The position numbers were made by a program, and so were the translations under genes. Below the pieces are notes generated by a model. That model had not been told where the DNA came from. It did not search any database and saw nothing but the letters and a program-made list of their open reading frames with translations. Below, piece after piece: positions 1 through 12,343 of a stretch of DNA of 64,000 nt. Numbering within the stretch: position 1 is the stretch's first letter; each line of letters opens with the position of its first letter. Origin of the DNA: Candidatus Rokuibacteriota bacterium (lineage in GTDB: Bacteria > Methylomirabilota > Methylomirabilia > Rokubacteriales > CSP1-6). Where the stretch lies: positions 1-64,000 of the forward strand of contig QHSI01000103.1 in NCBI GenBank assembly GCA_003221515.1. The letters run 5' to 3'.

Positions 1-1548
1 CGGACCGCCGACGCCGACAAACGCGAGACCGCCGTCACCGTCATCGGCCAGACGCGCGACCCGAAGTGGATCCGGTTCCTCGGCGCGCTCCGCGACGGCA
101 GCGTCTACGCGCGCACGCACGGGGGCGCCACCGAGCTCGTGGTCGGCGGCAGCAAGGCGACCCGCGGCGACCAGGACGTCATCGACGTCGTCGGCGCCTA
201 CGATCGAGAGCCGCTCGGCACGGTGCCGCTGAGCGAGCTGAAGGAAGTCCCCGCCGATCGGCGCCTCCGCCTCGTCATCAAGCCGTTCCTCGACGCCGAC
301 GAGACGAAAGGGCAGCTCGCGGACCCCGATCCCGGCGTGCGGCGCGGCGCCGCGGTCAAGCTCGGCAACCAGGCGGCCGCCGGCGCGGCGCCGGTGGTGG
401 AGGACGCGCTCACGAAGGAAGGCGATCGCTGGGTGCGGCACGCGCTCGCCGAAGCTCTGGCGCTGATCCGTCTGGCCAACGGCGACGGGGCGCAGCGGGC
501 GGCGGCGGCCCAGGCGCTCGGCGAGCTCCACTCGGAGAGCGCGCTGCCCGCGCTCCAGCGGTTGGCGGCGGACACCGCCGCCGCGCCGGCGGAGCGTGAC
601 GCCGCGGTGCACGCGATCCGCCGAATCCAACGCTGGGGACTCCTGACGCGGACCGTCGAGACCGTGTTCCAGGGCGCCTCCCTCGGCTCGATCTTGTTGT
701 TGATGGCGCTCGGCCTCGCGGTGGTCTTCGGGCTGATGGGCGTGATCAACATGGCGCACGGCGAGCTGATGGCGCTGGGCGCGTACGCGACGTTCGTCGT
801 GCAGAACTGGTTCCGGGCGGCGTGGCCGGCGCACTTCGACTCGTACTTCCTGGTGGCGCTTCCGGTCTCGTTCCTGGTGGCGGCGGCGGTGGGCCTCGTC
901 CTCGAGCGCGGCGTCATCCGGTTCCTCTACGGGCGGCCGCTGGAGACGCTCCTGCTGACGTGGGGCGCGTCGCTGATCATCCAGCAGGGGCTGCGGCTCT
1001 GGTTCGGAGCGGCGAACGTCGACGTGAGCGCGCCCTCGTGGCTCTCGGGCGGCGTGCCGGTCATGGTCGGGCTCACGCTGCCGTACAACCGCGTGTTCAT
1101 CATCGGGCTCGCGACCGTGTCGGTCGCCGCGATGTACTGGCTCCTGTTCCGGACGAGCGCCGGGCTTCGCATCCGCGCGGTGACCCAGAACCGCGCGATG
1201 AGCTCGTGTCTCGGCGTGCGCGCGGGCGTGGTGGACGCGACGACGTTCGCCTTCGGGGCCGGGCTCGCGGGGCTCGCGGGCTGCGCCCTCACCCAGATCG
1301 GCAACGTCGGCCCGTCGCTCGGCCAGAACTACATCGTGGACTCGTTCATGGTCGTCGTGACCGGCGGTGTCGGCAAGCTGGCCGGGACGATCCTCGCGTC
1401 GGCGGGGCTCGGCGGTCTCACCAAGGGCATCGAGCCGGCGCTCGGCGCGGTCTTCGGCAAGGTCGCGATCCTCGTCGCGGTGATCCTGTTCCTCCAGCGG
1501 AGGCCGGCCGGCCTCTTCGCGACCCGGGGGCGCAATGCCGAAGCGTGA
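1..1548 (+). CDS. urtB: Urea ABC transporter permease UrtB (5' truncated by window)
   Basis: Frame is open from base 1 to a stop at 1548; HEAT-like N-terminal part followed by branched-chain-type permease (GASLGSILLLMALGLAVVFGLMGVINMAHGELMALGAY); followed by urtC-D-E and urease. Confidence 0.9.
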   Translation, partial: RTADADKRETAVTVIGQTRDPKWIRFLGALRDGSVYARTHGGATELVVGGSKATRGDQDVIDVVGAYDREPLGTVPLSELKEVPADRRLRLVIKPFLDADETKGQLADPDPGVRRGAAVKLGNQAAAGAAPVVEDALTKEGDRWVRHALAEALALIRLANGDGAQRAAAAQALGELHSESALPALQRLAADTAAAPAERDAAVHAIRRIQRWGLLTRTVETVFQGASLGSILLLMALGLAVVFGLMGVINMAHGELMALGAYATFVVQNWFRAAWPAHFDSYFLVALPVSFLVAAAVGLVLERGVIRFLYGRPLETLLLTWGASLIIQQGLRLWFGAANVDVSAPSWLSGGVPVMVGLTLPYNRVFIIGLATVSVAAMYWLLFRTSAGLRIRAVTQNRAMSSCLGVRAGVVDATTFAFGAGLAGLAGCALTQIGNVGPSLGQNYIVDSFMVVVTGGVGKLAGTILASAGLGGLTKGIEPALGAVFGKVAILVAVILFLQRRPAGLFATRGRNAEA

Positions 1549-2686
1549 GGCGGCGGCGCTCGGGATCGCGGCGATCGTCCTGGTCGTCGTGCTGCCCGTG
1601 TGCAACATGCTGCCGGCGGGCTCGCCGCTCGCCGTCTCGAACTTCACCCTGAACCTGTTCGGCAAGTTCCTCACCTACGCGATCCTGGCCCTGGGCCTCG
1701 ACCTCCTGTGGGGCTACGCCGGCGTGCTCTCGCTGGGCCACGGCGTGTTCTTCGGCCTCGGCGCCTACGCGATGGGCATGCATCTCATGCTCGAGATCGG
1801 GTCGAAGAGCGTCTATCAGAGCGCCTTGCCCGACTTCATGGTGTGGAACCAGGTCACGGCGCTGCCGCTCTTCTGGAAGCCCTTCCACAGCGGCGCCTTC
1901 ACGCTGCTCGCAATCGTGCTGGTGCCAGGGCTCTTCGGCCTGGCGTTCGGCTACCTCGCGTTCCGGAGCCGGATCCGCGGCGTGTACTTTTCGATCATCA
2001 CGCAGGCGCTGGCGCTCAGCGCCTGGCTCGTGTTCAACCGCAACGAGATGAACCTCGGCGGGACCAACGGGCTCGCCGACTTCAAGACGGCCTTCGGCTT
2101 CCCGCTGAATCAGCCCGGGACCCAGCGCGGGCTCTACGTGGTCACGGCGCTCGCGCTGGTCGCCGCGTACGTGCTCTGCCGCTGGATCACCCTGACGCGC
2201 GCCGGCAAGGTCCTCGTCGCAATCCGCGACAGCGAGACGCGCGTGCTGTTCTCCGGATACTCGCCGGCCGCCTACAAGCTCTTCGTGTTCGTGGTGTCGG
2301 CGGTGCTCGCCGGGGTCGCCGGCGCCCTCTACGCGCCCCAGGTCGGTATCATCACGCCGGCGAAGATCGGCGTCCTGCCCTCGATCGAGATGGTCGTGTG
2401 GGTGGCGGCCGGCGGGCGGGGCACGCTCTACGGCGCGGTGATCGGCGCGTTCGGCGTCAACTGGATCCAGAGCTGGCTCACCACGAGCTACCCCGACCTG
2501 TGGCTCCTCTTCCTGGGCGGGCTCTTCATGGGCGCGGTCTTGTTCTTCCCCGACGGCATCGTCGGCGCCCTCGGCCGCCTGACAGCGCGCGCCCGCCGGC
2601 TCCTCACCAAGCGTGGCGTCACCGGCAGTACAGAAATCACGGGACCCTCTCGCCTCGAGCCGGGCTCGCGGACCGCTTCGCGATGA
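1535..2686 (+). CDS. urtC: Urea ABC transporter permease UrtC
   Basis: LivM-like permease (ALGLDLLWGYAGVLSLGHGVFFGLGAY); overlaps urtB end. Confidence 0.9.
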   Translation: MPKREAAALGIAAIVLVVVLPVCNMLPAGSPLAVSNFTLNLFGKFLTYAILALGLDLLWGYAGVLSLGHGVFFGLGAYAMGMHLMLEIGSKSVYQSALPDFMVWNQVTALPLFWKPFHSGAFTLLAIVLVPGLFGLAFGYLAFRSRIRGVYFSIITQALALSAWLVFNRNEMNLGGTNGLADFKTAFGFPLNQPGTQRGLYVVTALALVAAYVLCRWITLTRAGKVLVAIRDSETRVLFSGYSPAAYKLFVFVVSAVLAGVAGALYAPQVGIITPAKIGVLPSIEMVVWVAAGGRGTLYGAVIGAFGVNWIQSWLTTSYPDLWLLFLGGLFMGAVLFFPDGIVGALGRLTARARRLLTKRGVTGSTEITGPSRLEPGSRTASR

Positions 2687-2707
2687 ACAGGCCCTGCGGA
2701 GCCGGCT

Positions 2708-2825
2708 CGCGTCTCTCTCAGGCCACCCTCGGTGTGAGCCGTCCTCAAGGCTCCGATAAATGCCCCGGCCCGCGTCTCTCTCAGGCCACCCTCGGCATGA
2801 GCCGTCCTCCGAGCTCCGATAAATG
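2708..2825 (+). repeat. Imperfect tandem duplication, 63-bp period, in urtC-urtD spacer
   Basis: cgcgtctctctcaggccaccctcgg occurs at 2708 and 2771; both copies end in ctccgataaatg, the second supplying the urtD ATG. Confidence 0.85.
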
Positions 2826-3590
2826 ACCAGCATCGTGTACCTCGAAGACGTGACCGTGAACTTCGACGGGTTCAAGGCGCTCAGCCGCCTGAACTTCTTC
2901 ATGGACCGTCGCGAGCTGCGCGTGGTCATCGGCCCGAACGGCGCCGGCAAGACGACGCTGCTCGACGTCGTCTCCGGGCGCGTCAAGCCCGAGAGCGGGC
3001 GCGTGATCTTCGGCGACCACACCGACCTGTTGCCGCTGCGCGAGAACGAGATCGCCCAGCTGGGCATCGGCCGCAAGTTCCAGACGCCGTCGGTATTCGT
3101 GAACCTCACGGTGTGGGACAACGTCGAGCTCTCGCTGCGGCGGGCGTCCAAGGGGGTCTTCGCCGCGCTCCGCCAACCGGACGCCCACGAGGAGCGCGCG
3201 CGGATCGCGCGCACGCTGGAGACGGTGCAGCTCGCCGACAAGGCCGACGGGAAGGCGGGGGCCCTCTCGCACGGCGAGAAGCAGTGGCTCGAGATCGGGA
3301 TGATGATCGCGCAGGACCCCGAGCTCCTGCTGGTCGACGAGCCGGTCGCCGGCATGACCGACGAGGAGACGACGCGCACCGGCGAGCTGCTGGAGACGAT
3401 CGCGGCGGACCGCTCGGTCCTGGTGATCGAACACGACATGGAGTTCGTGCGGCAGATCGCGCGCAAGGTCACCGTCCTCCACCAGGGCACCGTGCTCTGC
3501 GAGGGGCCGGTGGAGGACGTGCAGGGCGATCCGCGCGTCCTCGAAGTCTATCTCGGGCGCCGGCGCGAGGGCAGCGATGCTGTCCATTAA
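2823..3590 (+). CDS. urtD: Urea ABC transporter ATP-binding protein UrtD
   Basis: Walker A GPNGAGKTT, LSHGEKQWLEIGM, LLLVDEPVAGMTDEE. Confidence 0.92.
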   Translation: MTSIVYLEDVTVNFDGFKALSRLNFFMDRRELRVVIGPNGAGKTTLLDVVSGRVKPESGRVIFGDHTDLLPLRENEIAQLGIGRKFQTPSVFVNLTVWDNVELSLRRASKGVFAALRQPDAHEERARIARTLETVQLADKADGKAGALSHGEKQWLEIGMMIAQDPELLLVDEPVAGMTDEETTRTGELLETIAADRSVLVIEHDMEFVRQIARKVTVLHQGTVLCEGPVEDVQGDPRVLEVYLGRRREGSDAVH

Positions 3591-4266
3591 CGGGCTCGAC
3601 GTCGCCTACGGCGAGTCGCAGGTGCTCTGGTCAGTCGACCTCGAGGTCGGGCCCGGTCAGCTCGTCTGCCTGATGGGACGAAACGGCGTCGGCAAGACCA
3701 CGCTGCTCAAGACCACGATCGGGCTCCTGCCGGCGCGCGGCGGCCGCGTGACCTTCGACGGCTGCGACATCACCGCCTGGTCACCAGATCGCCGGGCGCG
3801 CGCCGGCATCGGCTACGTGCCGCAGGGGCGCGAGATCTTTCCGCACCTGACGGTCGAGGAGAATCTCCGGATGGCGTTGCTCGGCTGCGGGCGTGCCGCC
3901 TCGCTCGACGAGCCGCTCGCGCTGTTTCCGGCGCTCAAGCCGCTGCTCGCCCGCAAGGGGGGCGTGCTGTCGGGCGGCGAACAGCAGATGCTGGCGATCG
4001 GGCGCGCGCTGCTGACGAAGCCGAAGCTGCTCATGCTCGACGAGCCGACCGAGGGCATCCAGCCGTCCATCATCCTCGAGATCGAAGACGCGCTGCGTCG
4101 GATCAAGCGCGAGCTGGGGCTGTCGGTCCTGCTCGTCGAGCAGTACCTTGACTTCGCCGAGCGCCTCGCGGACAAGTACGTGATCATGGCCAAGGGCGCG
4201 GTCGTCGCCGCGGGCGCGACGCGCGATCTGCGGCCCGAGATGGTCCGGCAGCACCTGGCGGTCTGA
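3577..4266 (+). CDS. urtE: Urea ABC transporter ATP-binding protein UrtE
   Basis: Walker A GRNGVGKTT, LSGGEQQMLAIGRAL, LMLDEPTEGIQPSII. Confidence 0.92.
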   Translation: MLSINGLDVAYGESQVLWSVDLEVGPGQLVCLMGRNGVGKTTLLKTTIGLLPARGGRVTFDGCDITAWSPDRRARAGIGYVPQGREIFPHLTVEENLRMALLGCGRAASLDEPLALFPALKPLLARKGGVLSGGEQQMLAIGRALLTKPKLLMLDEPTEGIQPSIILEIEDALRRIKRELGLSVLLVEQYLDFAERLADKYVIMAKGAVVAAGATRDLRPEMVRQHLAV

Positions 4267-4300
4267 CAGCTCTTTATAGCTCAGGTCAGGAGGTTCGACG

Positions 4301-4603
4301 ATGCACCTCACCCCGCGTGAGCAGGAGAAGCTGCTCGTCTTCACCGCGGCCGAAGTCGCCCGCCGCCGGCGCGCCCGCGGCCTCAAGCTCAACCATCCCG
4401 AGGCGCTCGCCATCATCACCGCCGAGATCCTCGAGGGCATCCGCGACGGGCGCAGCGTCTCCGAGCTGATGGAGGCGGGGCTCGGCATCCTCGGACGGAA
4501 CGACGTGATGGAGGGCGTGCCGGAGATGATCGACGAGGTGCAGATCGAGGGGACGTTTCCCGACGGCACCAAGCTCGTCACCATCCACCACCCGATCCGC
4601 TGA
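4301..4603 (+). CDS. ureA: Urease subunit gamma
   Basis: [37 protein letters not shown]...; AGGAGG-type RBS upstream. Confidence 0.96.
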   Translation: MHLTPREQEKLLVFTAAEVARRRRARGLKLNHPEALAIITAEILEGIRDGRSVSELMEAGLGILGRNDVMEGVPEMIDEVQIEGTFPDGTKLVTIHHPIR

Positions 4604-4620
4604 CCGCAGGGAGGACGACC

Positions 4621-4967
4621 GTGATCCCCGGTGAGTACGTGCTGGGCGACGGTGACATCGTCGCCAACCAGGGCCGCCGCACGATGGAGCTGGCCGTGAC
4701 CAATACCGGCGACCGGCCAATCCAGATCGGCTCGCATTTCCACTTCTTCGAGGTCAACCGCGCCCTTCGCTTCGATCGCGCGCAGGCGTTCGGCATGAGG
4801 CTGAACGTGCCGGCGGGCACCGCCGTCCGCTTCGAGCCGGGCGACGAGAAGCGCGTGACGCTGGTCGAGCTGGCCGGCGCGCGGCGCGTCTTCGGGCTGA
4901 ACGCGCTGACCGAGGGTGGGAGCCGCGACCAGGCGCTCGCGAAGCTCGCGGCGTGGGAGCGGCTGTC

Positions 4968-4971
<4 letters not shown>
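4621..4971 (+). CDS. ureB: Urease subunit beta
   Basis: [53 protein letters not shown] (GTG start). Confidence 0.96.
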
Positions 4972-6685
<1,714 letters not shown>

Positions 6686-6686
<1 letters not shown>

Positions 6687-7240
6687 TGGGGGACTTTAGT
6701 GAGATGGGGGGCGGACAACCCGTTCCCGCGCATGATGGAGCTTCCGCGGATTCTGCGACTCCTGCCGGTGCTCGCTCTGCCGCCGAGCCCGAGGCGGTCG
6801 TGGTGACGCAGATGCAGGCGCGGGTGCGCGAAGACGAGCTGGCGGGGTACGAGCGCGACACGCTCGCGCTGACGGCGACGGCGCGGCGCTGGGGTCGGCG
6901 TCGCGTCACGACGAGCGCCGGGCGGGCACTCGCGCTGGCGCTACCGACGGGCAGCGTGCTCAGGCCCGGGGGGATCCTGCACGTCGGCCCCGGCTGGTAT
7001 GTCGTCATCGAGGCGGCCCCGGAGCCGGTGCTGGCGGTCACCCCCAAGTCGAGCGAGGAGGCGCTGCGGCTGGCGTTCGAGGTCGGCAACCGGCACTTCA
7101 CGCTTGCGATCGACGGCGATCGGCTTCTGGTGCCCGACGATACCGCGATGGCCGTGCTCCTCACCCGCCTCGAGATCGCCTTCACGCGTGAGCGCGCCGT
7201 GTTCGTGCCCATCGGCGTGGGCCACCGTCATGAGCCCTGA
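6686..7240 (+). CDS. ureE: Urease accessory protein UreE
   Basis: Position between ureC and ureF; PTGSVLRPGGILHVGPGWYVVIEAAPEPVLAV and AFEVGNRHFTLAIDGDRLLVPDD; exact start uncertain. Confidence 0.8.
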
Positions 7241-7922
7241 CCACGCGCTCCTGACCCTCTTACAATTCGCCGACGGGCTCTTCCCGGCCGGCGGGTTCGC
7301 GCACTCGTTCGGCCTCGAGACCTACGTGCAGGACGGGCGCGTACGCGATCGCGAGGGGCTCGAAGCCTTCATCGCGGCGCACCTCGAGGGCTCGGCCGGC
7401 CCCGCCGATGCGGCCGTCGCGGCGATCGCGGCGCGGCTGGCGCACGACGGCGACGCCGACGGCTGGATCGCGCTCGACGCGCGACTCGACGCGATGAAGA
7501 GCGTACCGGAGCTCAGGACGGCCAGCCGCCAGATGGGTCGCCAGACCCTGCGGATCGCCGCCGGCCTCGGCGCCGACCCGTTCCTCGCGCGGCTCGTGCG
7601 CGCCGTCGACGAGGCGCTGGCGGCCGGCCATCACGCGGCGGTCTTCGGCGCGGCCGTCGGGCGCGGCGGCGTCGAGCCCGAGCGCGCGGCGGCCGCGTAC
7701 CTCTACTCGACCGTGGCGCTGCTGGTCGGCGCGGGGCTCCGGCTGATCTCGCTCGGCCAGCTCCAGGGCCAGCGGGTGCTGGCCGGGATGCGGCCCCGCG
7801 TCGAGCGGCTGGCCGCCGCCGCGGCGAGCGCCACCGCTGACGACCTCTGGAGCTTCAACCCGGCGCTCGAGATCGCGTCAATCCGCCACGCGAGGCTCGA
7901 AGCGAGGCTCTTCCGATCGTGA
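7230..7922 (+). CDS. ureF: Urease accessory protein UreF
   Basis: [29 protein letters not shown]; internal ATG at 7230 of the longer ORF. Confidence 0.93.
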   Translation: MSPDHALLTLLQFADGLFPAGGFAHSFGLETYVQDGRVRDREGLEAFIAAHLEGSAGPADAAVAAIAARLAHDGDADGWIALDARLDAMKSVPELRTASRQMGRQTLRIAAGLGADPFLARLVRAVDEALAAGHHAAVFGAAVGRGGVEPERAAAAYLYSTVALLVGAGLRLISLGQLQGQRVLAGMRPRVERLAAAAASATADDLWSFNPALEIASIRHARLEARLFRS

Positions 7923-8545
7923 GCGCGATTCCGCGGCCGTTGAAGATCGGGATCGGGGGCCCCGTCGGCTCCGGCAAGACCGCGCTGGCCGAGACGCTCT
8001 GCCGGCGGCTGCGCGCCGACGTCGACATGGCCGTGATCACCAACGACATCTACACCAAGGAGGACGCCGAGTTCCTCGTCCGCCGCGGCGCGCTGCCGGC
8101 CGCGCGGGTCGTCGGCGTGGAGACTGGCGGCTGCCCGCACACCGCGATCCGGGAAGATGCCTCCGCGAACCTCGAAGCGGTCCACGACCTCCAGAAGCGG
8201 TTCCCCGGGCTCGAGCTCCTGCTGATCGAGAGCGGGGGCGACAACCTGGCGGCGACGTTCAGCCCCGAGCTGGTGGACGCGGCCATTTACGTGATCGACG
8301 TCGCCGAGGGCGAGAAGATCCCGCGCAAGGGCGGGCCCGGTATCACCCGCTCCGATCTCCTCGTGATCAACAAGATCGATCTGGCGCCGTACGTGGGCGC
8401 CGACCTCTCGGTGATGGAGCGGGACGCGCGCCGCATGCGCGGCGACCGGCCGTTCGTCTTCACCAACCTCCGGACGGGCGAGGGCGTGGAGACGATCCTC
8501 ACGTGGATCCGGCACGAGCTCCTGCTCGACGCCGCGAAGGCGTGA
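7919..8545 (+). CDS. ureG: Urease accessory GTPase UreG
   Basis: [55 protein letters not shown]. Confidence 0.97.
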   Translation: MSAIPRPLKIGIGGPVGSGKTALAETLCRRLRADVDMAVITNDIYTKEDAEFLVRRGALPAARVVGVETGGCPHTAIREDASANLEAVHDLQKRFPGLELLLIESGGDNLAATFSPELVDAAIYVIDVAEGEKIPRKGGPGITRSDLLVINKIDLAPYVGADLSVMERDARRMRGDRPFVFTNLRTGEGVETILTWIRHELLLDAAKA

Positions 8546-9402
8546 GCGCGCCGGCCACGCTCGACGCCGCGCGGGTCGGGCACGACGGGACGCTGCGGCT
8601 CGGACTCGAGCGCCGAGGCGGAGCGACGGTGGTCGCTCGCTGCCGGTTCACGCTGCCCCTTCAAGTGCTGGCGCCCCTGGCCCTCGACGACCCGGCGCTG
8701 ATCGTCTCGATCCTGAACCCGACGGGCGGTCTGGTCGGCGGCGACCGGCTCTCGATCGACGTCGACGCGGGCGCGGACGCTCACGCGGTGCTCACGACCC
8801 CGTCGGCGACCCGGGTCTATCGAACCGACGGGGACCCGGCGACGCAGACCGTGCGCCTGCGTCTCGGGCCTCGCGCGGTCGTCGAGTGGGTGCCCGATCA
8901 GACGATCCCGTTCGCCGGGTCGGCCTTCCGCCAGGCGATCGACGTCGAGATGGACGAGAACGCCGGGCTCGTCCTCGTCGACGCGTTTTCCGCGGGCCGG
9001 ATCGCGCGCGGCGAGGCGTGGCGGTTCACCCTTCTGGAGAGCGCCGTCTCGATCCGCGATCGGCACGGCCGGCTCCTGCGCGACCGGTTCGTCCTGCGGC
9101 AGGGGAGCGCGCCGGACCAGCCCAGATGGGATGGGCTCGGACTCGCCGAATCCCACGCCTACCTGGCGTCCGTCGCGGTCCTCGGCTCCTTCGACGAGAC
9201 GCGATTCGCGGCCGACGTGGCGCGTCGCGCCGCAGAGTGCGGGGACGTCCAGGTCGGTGTCGCCCAACTCGCGCGCGGCGGCGCCCTCGTCCGCTGCCTG
9301 GCCAGGGGCGCCCCGGGACTCGGGCAGGTCGTCGACCAGGTCTGGGCGGCGGCGCGGGCGGCGCTCCTGGGGCTCCCGCCGCTCGCCCTGCGCAAGCCGT
9401 AG
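8542..9402 (+). CDS. ureD: Urease accessory protein UreD/UreH
   Basis: [33 protein letters not shown] start overlapping the ureG stop. Confidence 0.92.
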   Translation: MSAPATLDAARVGHDGTLRLGLERRGGATVVARCRFTLPLQVLAPLALDDPALIVSILNPTGGLVGGDRLSIDVDAGADAHAVLTTPSATRVYRTDGDPATQTVRLRLGPRAVVEWVPDQTIPFAGSAFRQAIDVEMDENAGLVLVDAFSAGRIARGEAWRFTLLESAVSIRDRHGRLLRDRFVLRQGSAPDQPRWDGLGLAESHAYLASVAVLGSFDETRFAADVARRAAECGDVQVGVAQLARGGALVRCLARGAPGLGQVVDQVWAAARAALLGLPPLALRKP

Positions 9403-9443
9403 CGCATTCGTGACGTTTCCGTTACACTTCACCTCAGGGCTTC

Positions 9444-10061
9444 ATGTTCAACCTGATCCCGAAAGAAGTCCGGTTCTTCGATTACTTCGAGCAGCAGTCC
9501 CAGCACATCATCCGCGCCGGCGCCCTGCTCCACGAGATGGTCCACCACTTCAGCGACGCGCGCGCCAAGGCGCACGCGATCAAGGAAGTCGAGCACCAGG
9601 GTGATCACGTGACCCACGAGATCATCAAGAAGCTCAACACGACGTTCATCACCCCGATCGACCGCGAGGACATCCACGACCTGGCCTCGCGCCTCGACGA
9701 CGTGCTGGACTACATCGAGGCGGCCGCCGAGCGGCTGGTCGTCTACCGCATCAAGGAGCCCACGTCGGCGTGCCGGGCGATGGCCGAGGTCATCGTCCAG
9801 ACGACGCACGCGATGGACCGGACCATCAAGTGTCTGCGCACCATGGACCCGGCCTTCCACGAGCACACCGTCGAGGTGAACCGCCTCGAGAACACCGCCG
9901 ACGTGCTGCTGCGCGACAGCCTCGCCGCCATGTTCGACGAGTCGAGCGACCCCATCGAGGTCATCAAGTGGAAAGAGATCTACGAGACGATGGAGATCGT
10001 CACGGACCGCTGCGAGGACGTCGCCAACGTGATCGAAGGGATCATCCTCAAGATGGCGTGA
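9444..10061 (+). CDS. DUF47 / PhoU-like phosphate transport accessory protein
   Basis: KEVEHQGDHVTHEIIKKLNTTFITPIDREDIHDLASRLDDVLDYIEAAAERLVVY; followed by PiT permease. Confidence 0.9.
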   Translation: MFNLIPKEVRFFDYFEQQSQHIIRAGALLHEMVHHFSDARAKAHAIKEVEHQGDHVTHEIIKKLNTTFITPIDREDIHDLASRLDDVLDYIEAAAERLVVYRIKEPTSACRAMAEVIVQTTHAMDRTIKCLRTMDPAFHEHTVEVNRLENTADVLLRDSLAAMFDESSDPIEVIKWKEIYETMEIVTDRCEDVANVIEGIILKMA

Positions 10062-10084
10062 CCGTTCCGGTCTGAGTCCGAGCG

Positions 10085-11077
10085 GTGCTCACGACAGTCG
10101 TCTTCATCGTCTTCGTCGCGCTCGTCTTCGACTTCATCAACGGCTTCCACGACGCCGCGAACTCCATCGCCACCGTCGTCTCGACCCGGGTCCTGACGCC
10201 GCTCCAGGCGGTGGTGTGGGCGGCCTTCTTCAACTTCGTCGCCGCCTTCGGCTTCGGCGTGGGCGTAGCCAGGACGGTCGGCAAGGGCGTCGTCGAGACG
10301 AACGTGGTCGACGAGTGGGTGATCCTGGCCGGGCTGATCGGCGCGATCGTCTGGGACCTGATCACGTGGGCCTGGGGGCTGCCGACCAGCTCGTCCCACG
10401 CGCTGATCGGCGGCTTCGCCGGCGCGGCGGTCGCCAAGGCGGGGTTCGGCGCGCTCATCGCCGGCGGCCTCGTCAAGATCGGCGTGTTCATGATCCTGGC
10501 GCCGCTCGTCGGACTGATCGTCGGCTTCGCGATGATGGTCCTGACGCTCAACGTCTTCCGGCGCGCGACGCCCGGCCGCGTCGACAAGATCTTCCGGCGC
10601 GGCCAGCTCCTGTCGGCGGCCGCCTACAGTCTGGGTCACGGCACCAACGACGCCCAGAAGACGATGGGGATCATCGCGGTGCTGCTCTTCACGACCGGCC
10701 ATCTCGGCGGCGAGTTCTACGTGCCGTTCTGGGTCGTGCTGGCGGCCCACGCCGCGCTCGCCCTGGGCACGATGAGCGGCGGCTGGCGCATCGTGAAGAC
10801 GATGGGGATGCGCATCACCAAGCTGCGTCCGGTGGGCGGCTTCTGCGCCGAGACCGCGGGCGCCATCACGCTGATCGGCACCGCGATCGGCGGCATTCCC
10901 GTCAGCACGACCCAGACGATCAGCGGCTCGATCATGGGCGTGGGCGCGATCCAGCGCCTGTCGGCGGTGCGCTGGGGCGTGGCCGGGCGCATCCTCTGGG
11001 CGTGGATCCTGACGATCCCGGCATCGTCGATCGTCGCCGCCTCCGCCTGGGCGCTCTTCCGGCTGCTCGGGGTTTGA
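10085..11077 (+). CDS. pit: Inorganic phosphate transporter, PiT family
   Basis: ALVFDFINGFHDAANSIATVVSTRVL, GLPTSSSHALIGGFAGAA, GHGTNDAQKTMG. Confidence 0.93.
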   Translation: MLTTVVFIVFVALVFDFINGFHDAANSIATVVSTRVLTPLQAVVWAAFFNFVAAFGFGVGVARTVGKGVVETNVVDEWVILAGLIGAIVWDLITWAWGLPTSSSHALIGGFAGAAVAKAGFGALIAGGLVKIGVFMILAPLVGLIVGFAMMVLTLNVFRRATPGRVDKIFRRGQLLSAAAYSLGHGTNDAQKTMGIIAVLLFTTGHLGGEFYVPFWVVLAAHAALALGTMSGGWRIVKTMGMRITKLRPVGGFCAETAGAITLIGTAIGGIPVSTTQTISGSIMGVGAIQRLSAVRWGVAGRILWAWILTIPASSIVAASAWALFRLLGV

Positions 11078-11079
11078 GC

Positions 11080-11118
11080 GCGGCGGCGCGCCGCCGCCCG
11101 GGCGTCAGCGACGCCTTT
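11080..11118 (+). terminator. Possible terminator between convergent pit and TAXI receptor genes
   Basis: 18-bp palindrome GCGGCGGCGCGCCGCCGC followed by hairpin GGCGTC-AGC-GACGCC and TTT. Confidence 0.4.
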
Positions 11119-12106
11119 ACTGGTCGAGGACGCCCCTGATCGCGTCGAACACCGGATTCTGGCCGGGGCGTGGCGCCGCGGCGGCCGGGGCCGCCTTGCC
11201 GAGGTACTTCCGCACGCAGTCGTACTGCTCCCACCCGCGGAGCGGGTAGTTGAGGTCGACGACCTTCCACTTCGGGTGTCCGCCCTTCTGCAGCCCGTCG
11301 AGGTGCGTCGACAGGATCTGCCCGAAGCGGCCCACGTTGTCACAGTCCTTCCGGCGGAAGTCGAACGAGACCAGCACGGCTTTCACCGCCGCCGTGACGA
11401 CCGGCGTCGGTTGCCATGGATAGACGCCCACCGGAACCTCGGCCTGCGGATAGAACTCGAGGATGCTCTTGTTGGTGATCGGCACGAGCACGAGCCCATC
11501 CTTGTCGGTGATGTCGTCCTTGAGCAGCTTCACCGGGTAGCCGGCGACGTAGAACATCGCGTCCACCCGTCCGGCCTTCAGCTCGGCGAGCGCCTCGGAC
11601 GTGTCGATGTAGACCATCTCGGCCGGCACCACCTCCGACAGCTTGAAGAGCAGTCGGGACGTCAGATAGGTGCCGCTGCCCTCGCGGCCGACCGCCACCT
11701 TCCGTCCGGTCAAGTCGTCGAAGTCCGTGATCCCCTTACGGCCGACCAGATGGATCTCCTCGTTGTAGAGCGGGAACACCATCTTCGTTTTCTTGGCGAT
11801 CCGGGTCAACACCGGATCCGACTGCAGGCGGGCGACGAACGCGAGCACGTCGGACTGCACGATGCCCATCTGCACGCCCGGACGTTGGTACACCGCAAAG
11901 ATGTTCTCGACCGATCCTTTTGAGGGGTGCACGGTGAGATTGATGCCCTGGGGCTTGACCAGTTTTTGCAGATCAAGGCCGAACTGGTAGTACGTGCCCT
12001 TGTCGCCGCCCGTGATGAGCCCCATGTCCTCGGCGGCCCAGGCGGCGCCCACGCCCGCGAGCAATACCACGAACGCCACAGAGTATGCACAGACGGCATT
12101 TTTCAC
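11117..12106 (-). CDS. TAXI family TRAP transporter solute-binding protein
   Basis: Signal peptide, then MGLITGGDKGTYYQFGLDLQ...GITDFDDLTGRKVAVGREGSGTYLTSRLLF...LKAGRVDAMFYVAGYPV. Confidence 0.88.
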   Translation of the reverse strand: MKNAVCAYSVAFVVLLAGVGAAWAAEDMGLITGGDKGTYYQFGLDLQKLVKPQGINLTVHPSKGSVENIFAVYQRPGVQMGIVQSDVLAFVARLQSDPVLTRIAKKTKMVFPLYNEEIHLVGRKGITDFDDLTGRKVAVGREGSGTYLTSRLLFKLSEVVPAEMVYIDTSEALAELKAGRVDAMFYVAGYPVKLLKDDITDKDGLVLVPITNKSILEFYPQAEVPVGVYPWQPTPVVTAAVKAVLVSFDFRRKDCDNVGRFGQILSTHLDGLQKGGHPKWKVVDLNYPLRGWEQYDCVRKYLGKAAPAAAAPRPGQNPVFDAIRGVLDQ

Positions 12107-12343
12107 GGCAGATCCTCCCTGGAGTGACTACTCGCCGGCATGATACCGCACCAGCGCGCGGTTTTCGTAGCACCCAGTCGCGGGCGGCCACCAGTCGCTG
12201 GCCGGACCCATAGGCCTCGCGGGACGCCTTGCCGACCCCGGTACCTCAGGGCCAGGCGGACCTCGCCGACCCGATCCGCCGGTGCTGAGCGCAGCCGCTT
12301 CTCAAAATTGAGAGGTCGTCGGTGGCCGCGTCGGGCGCGCCGC

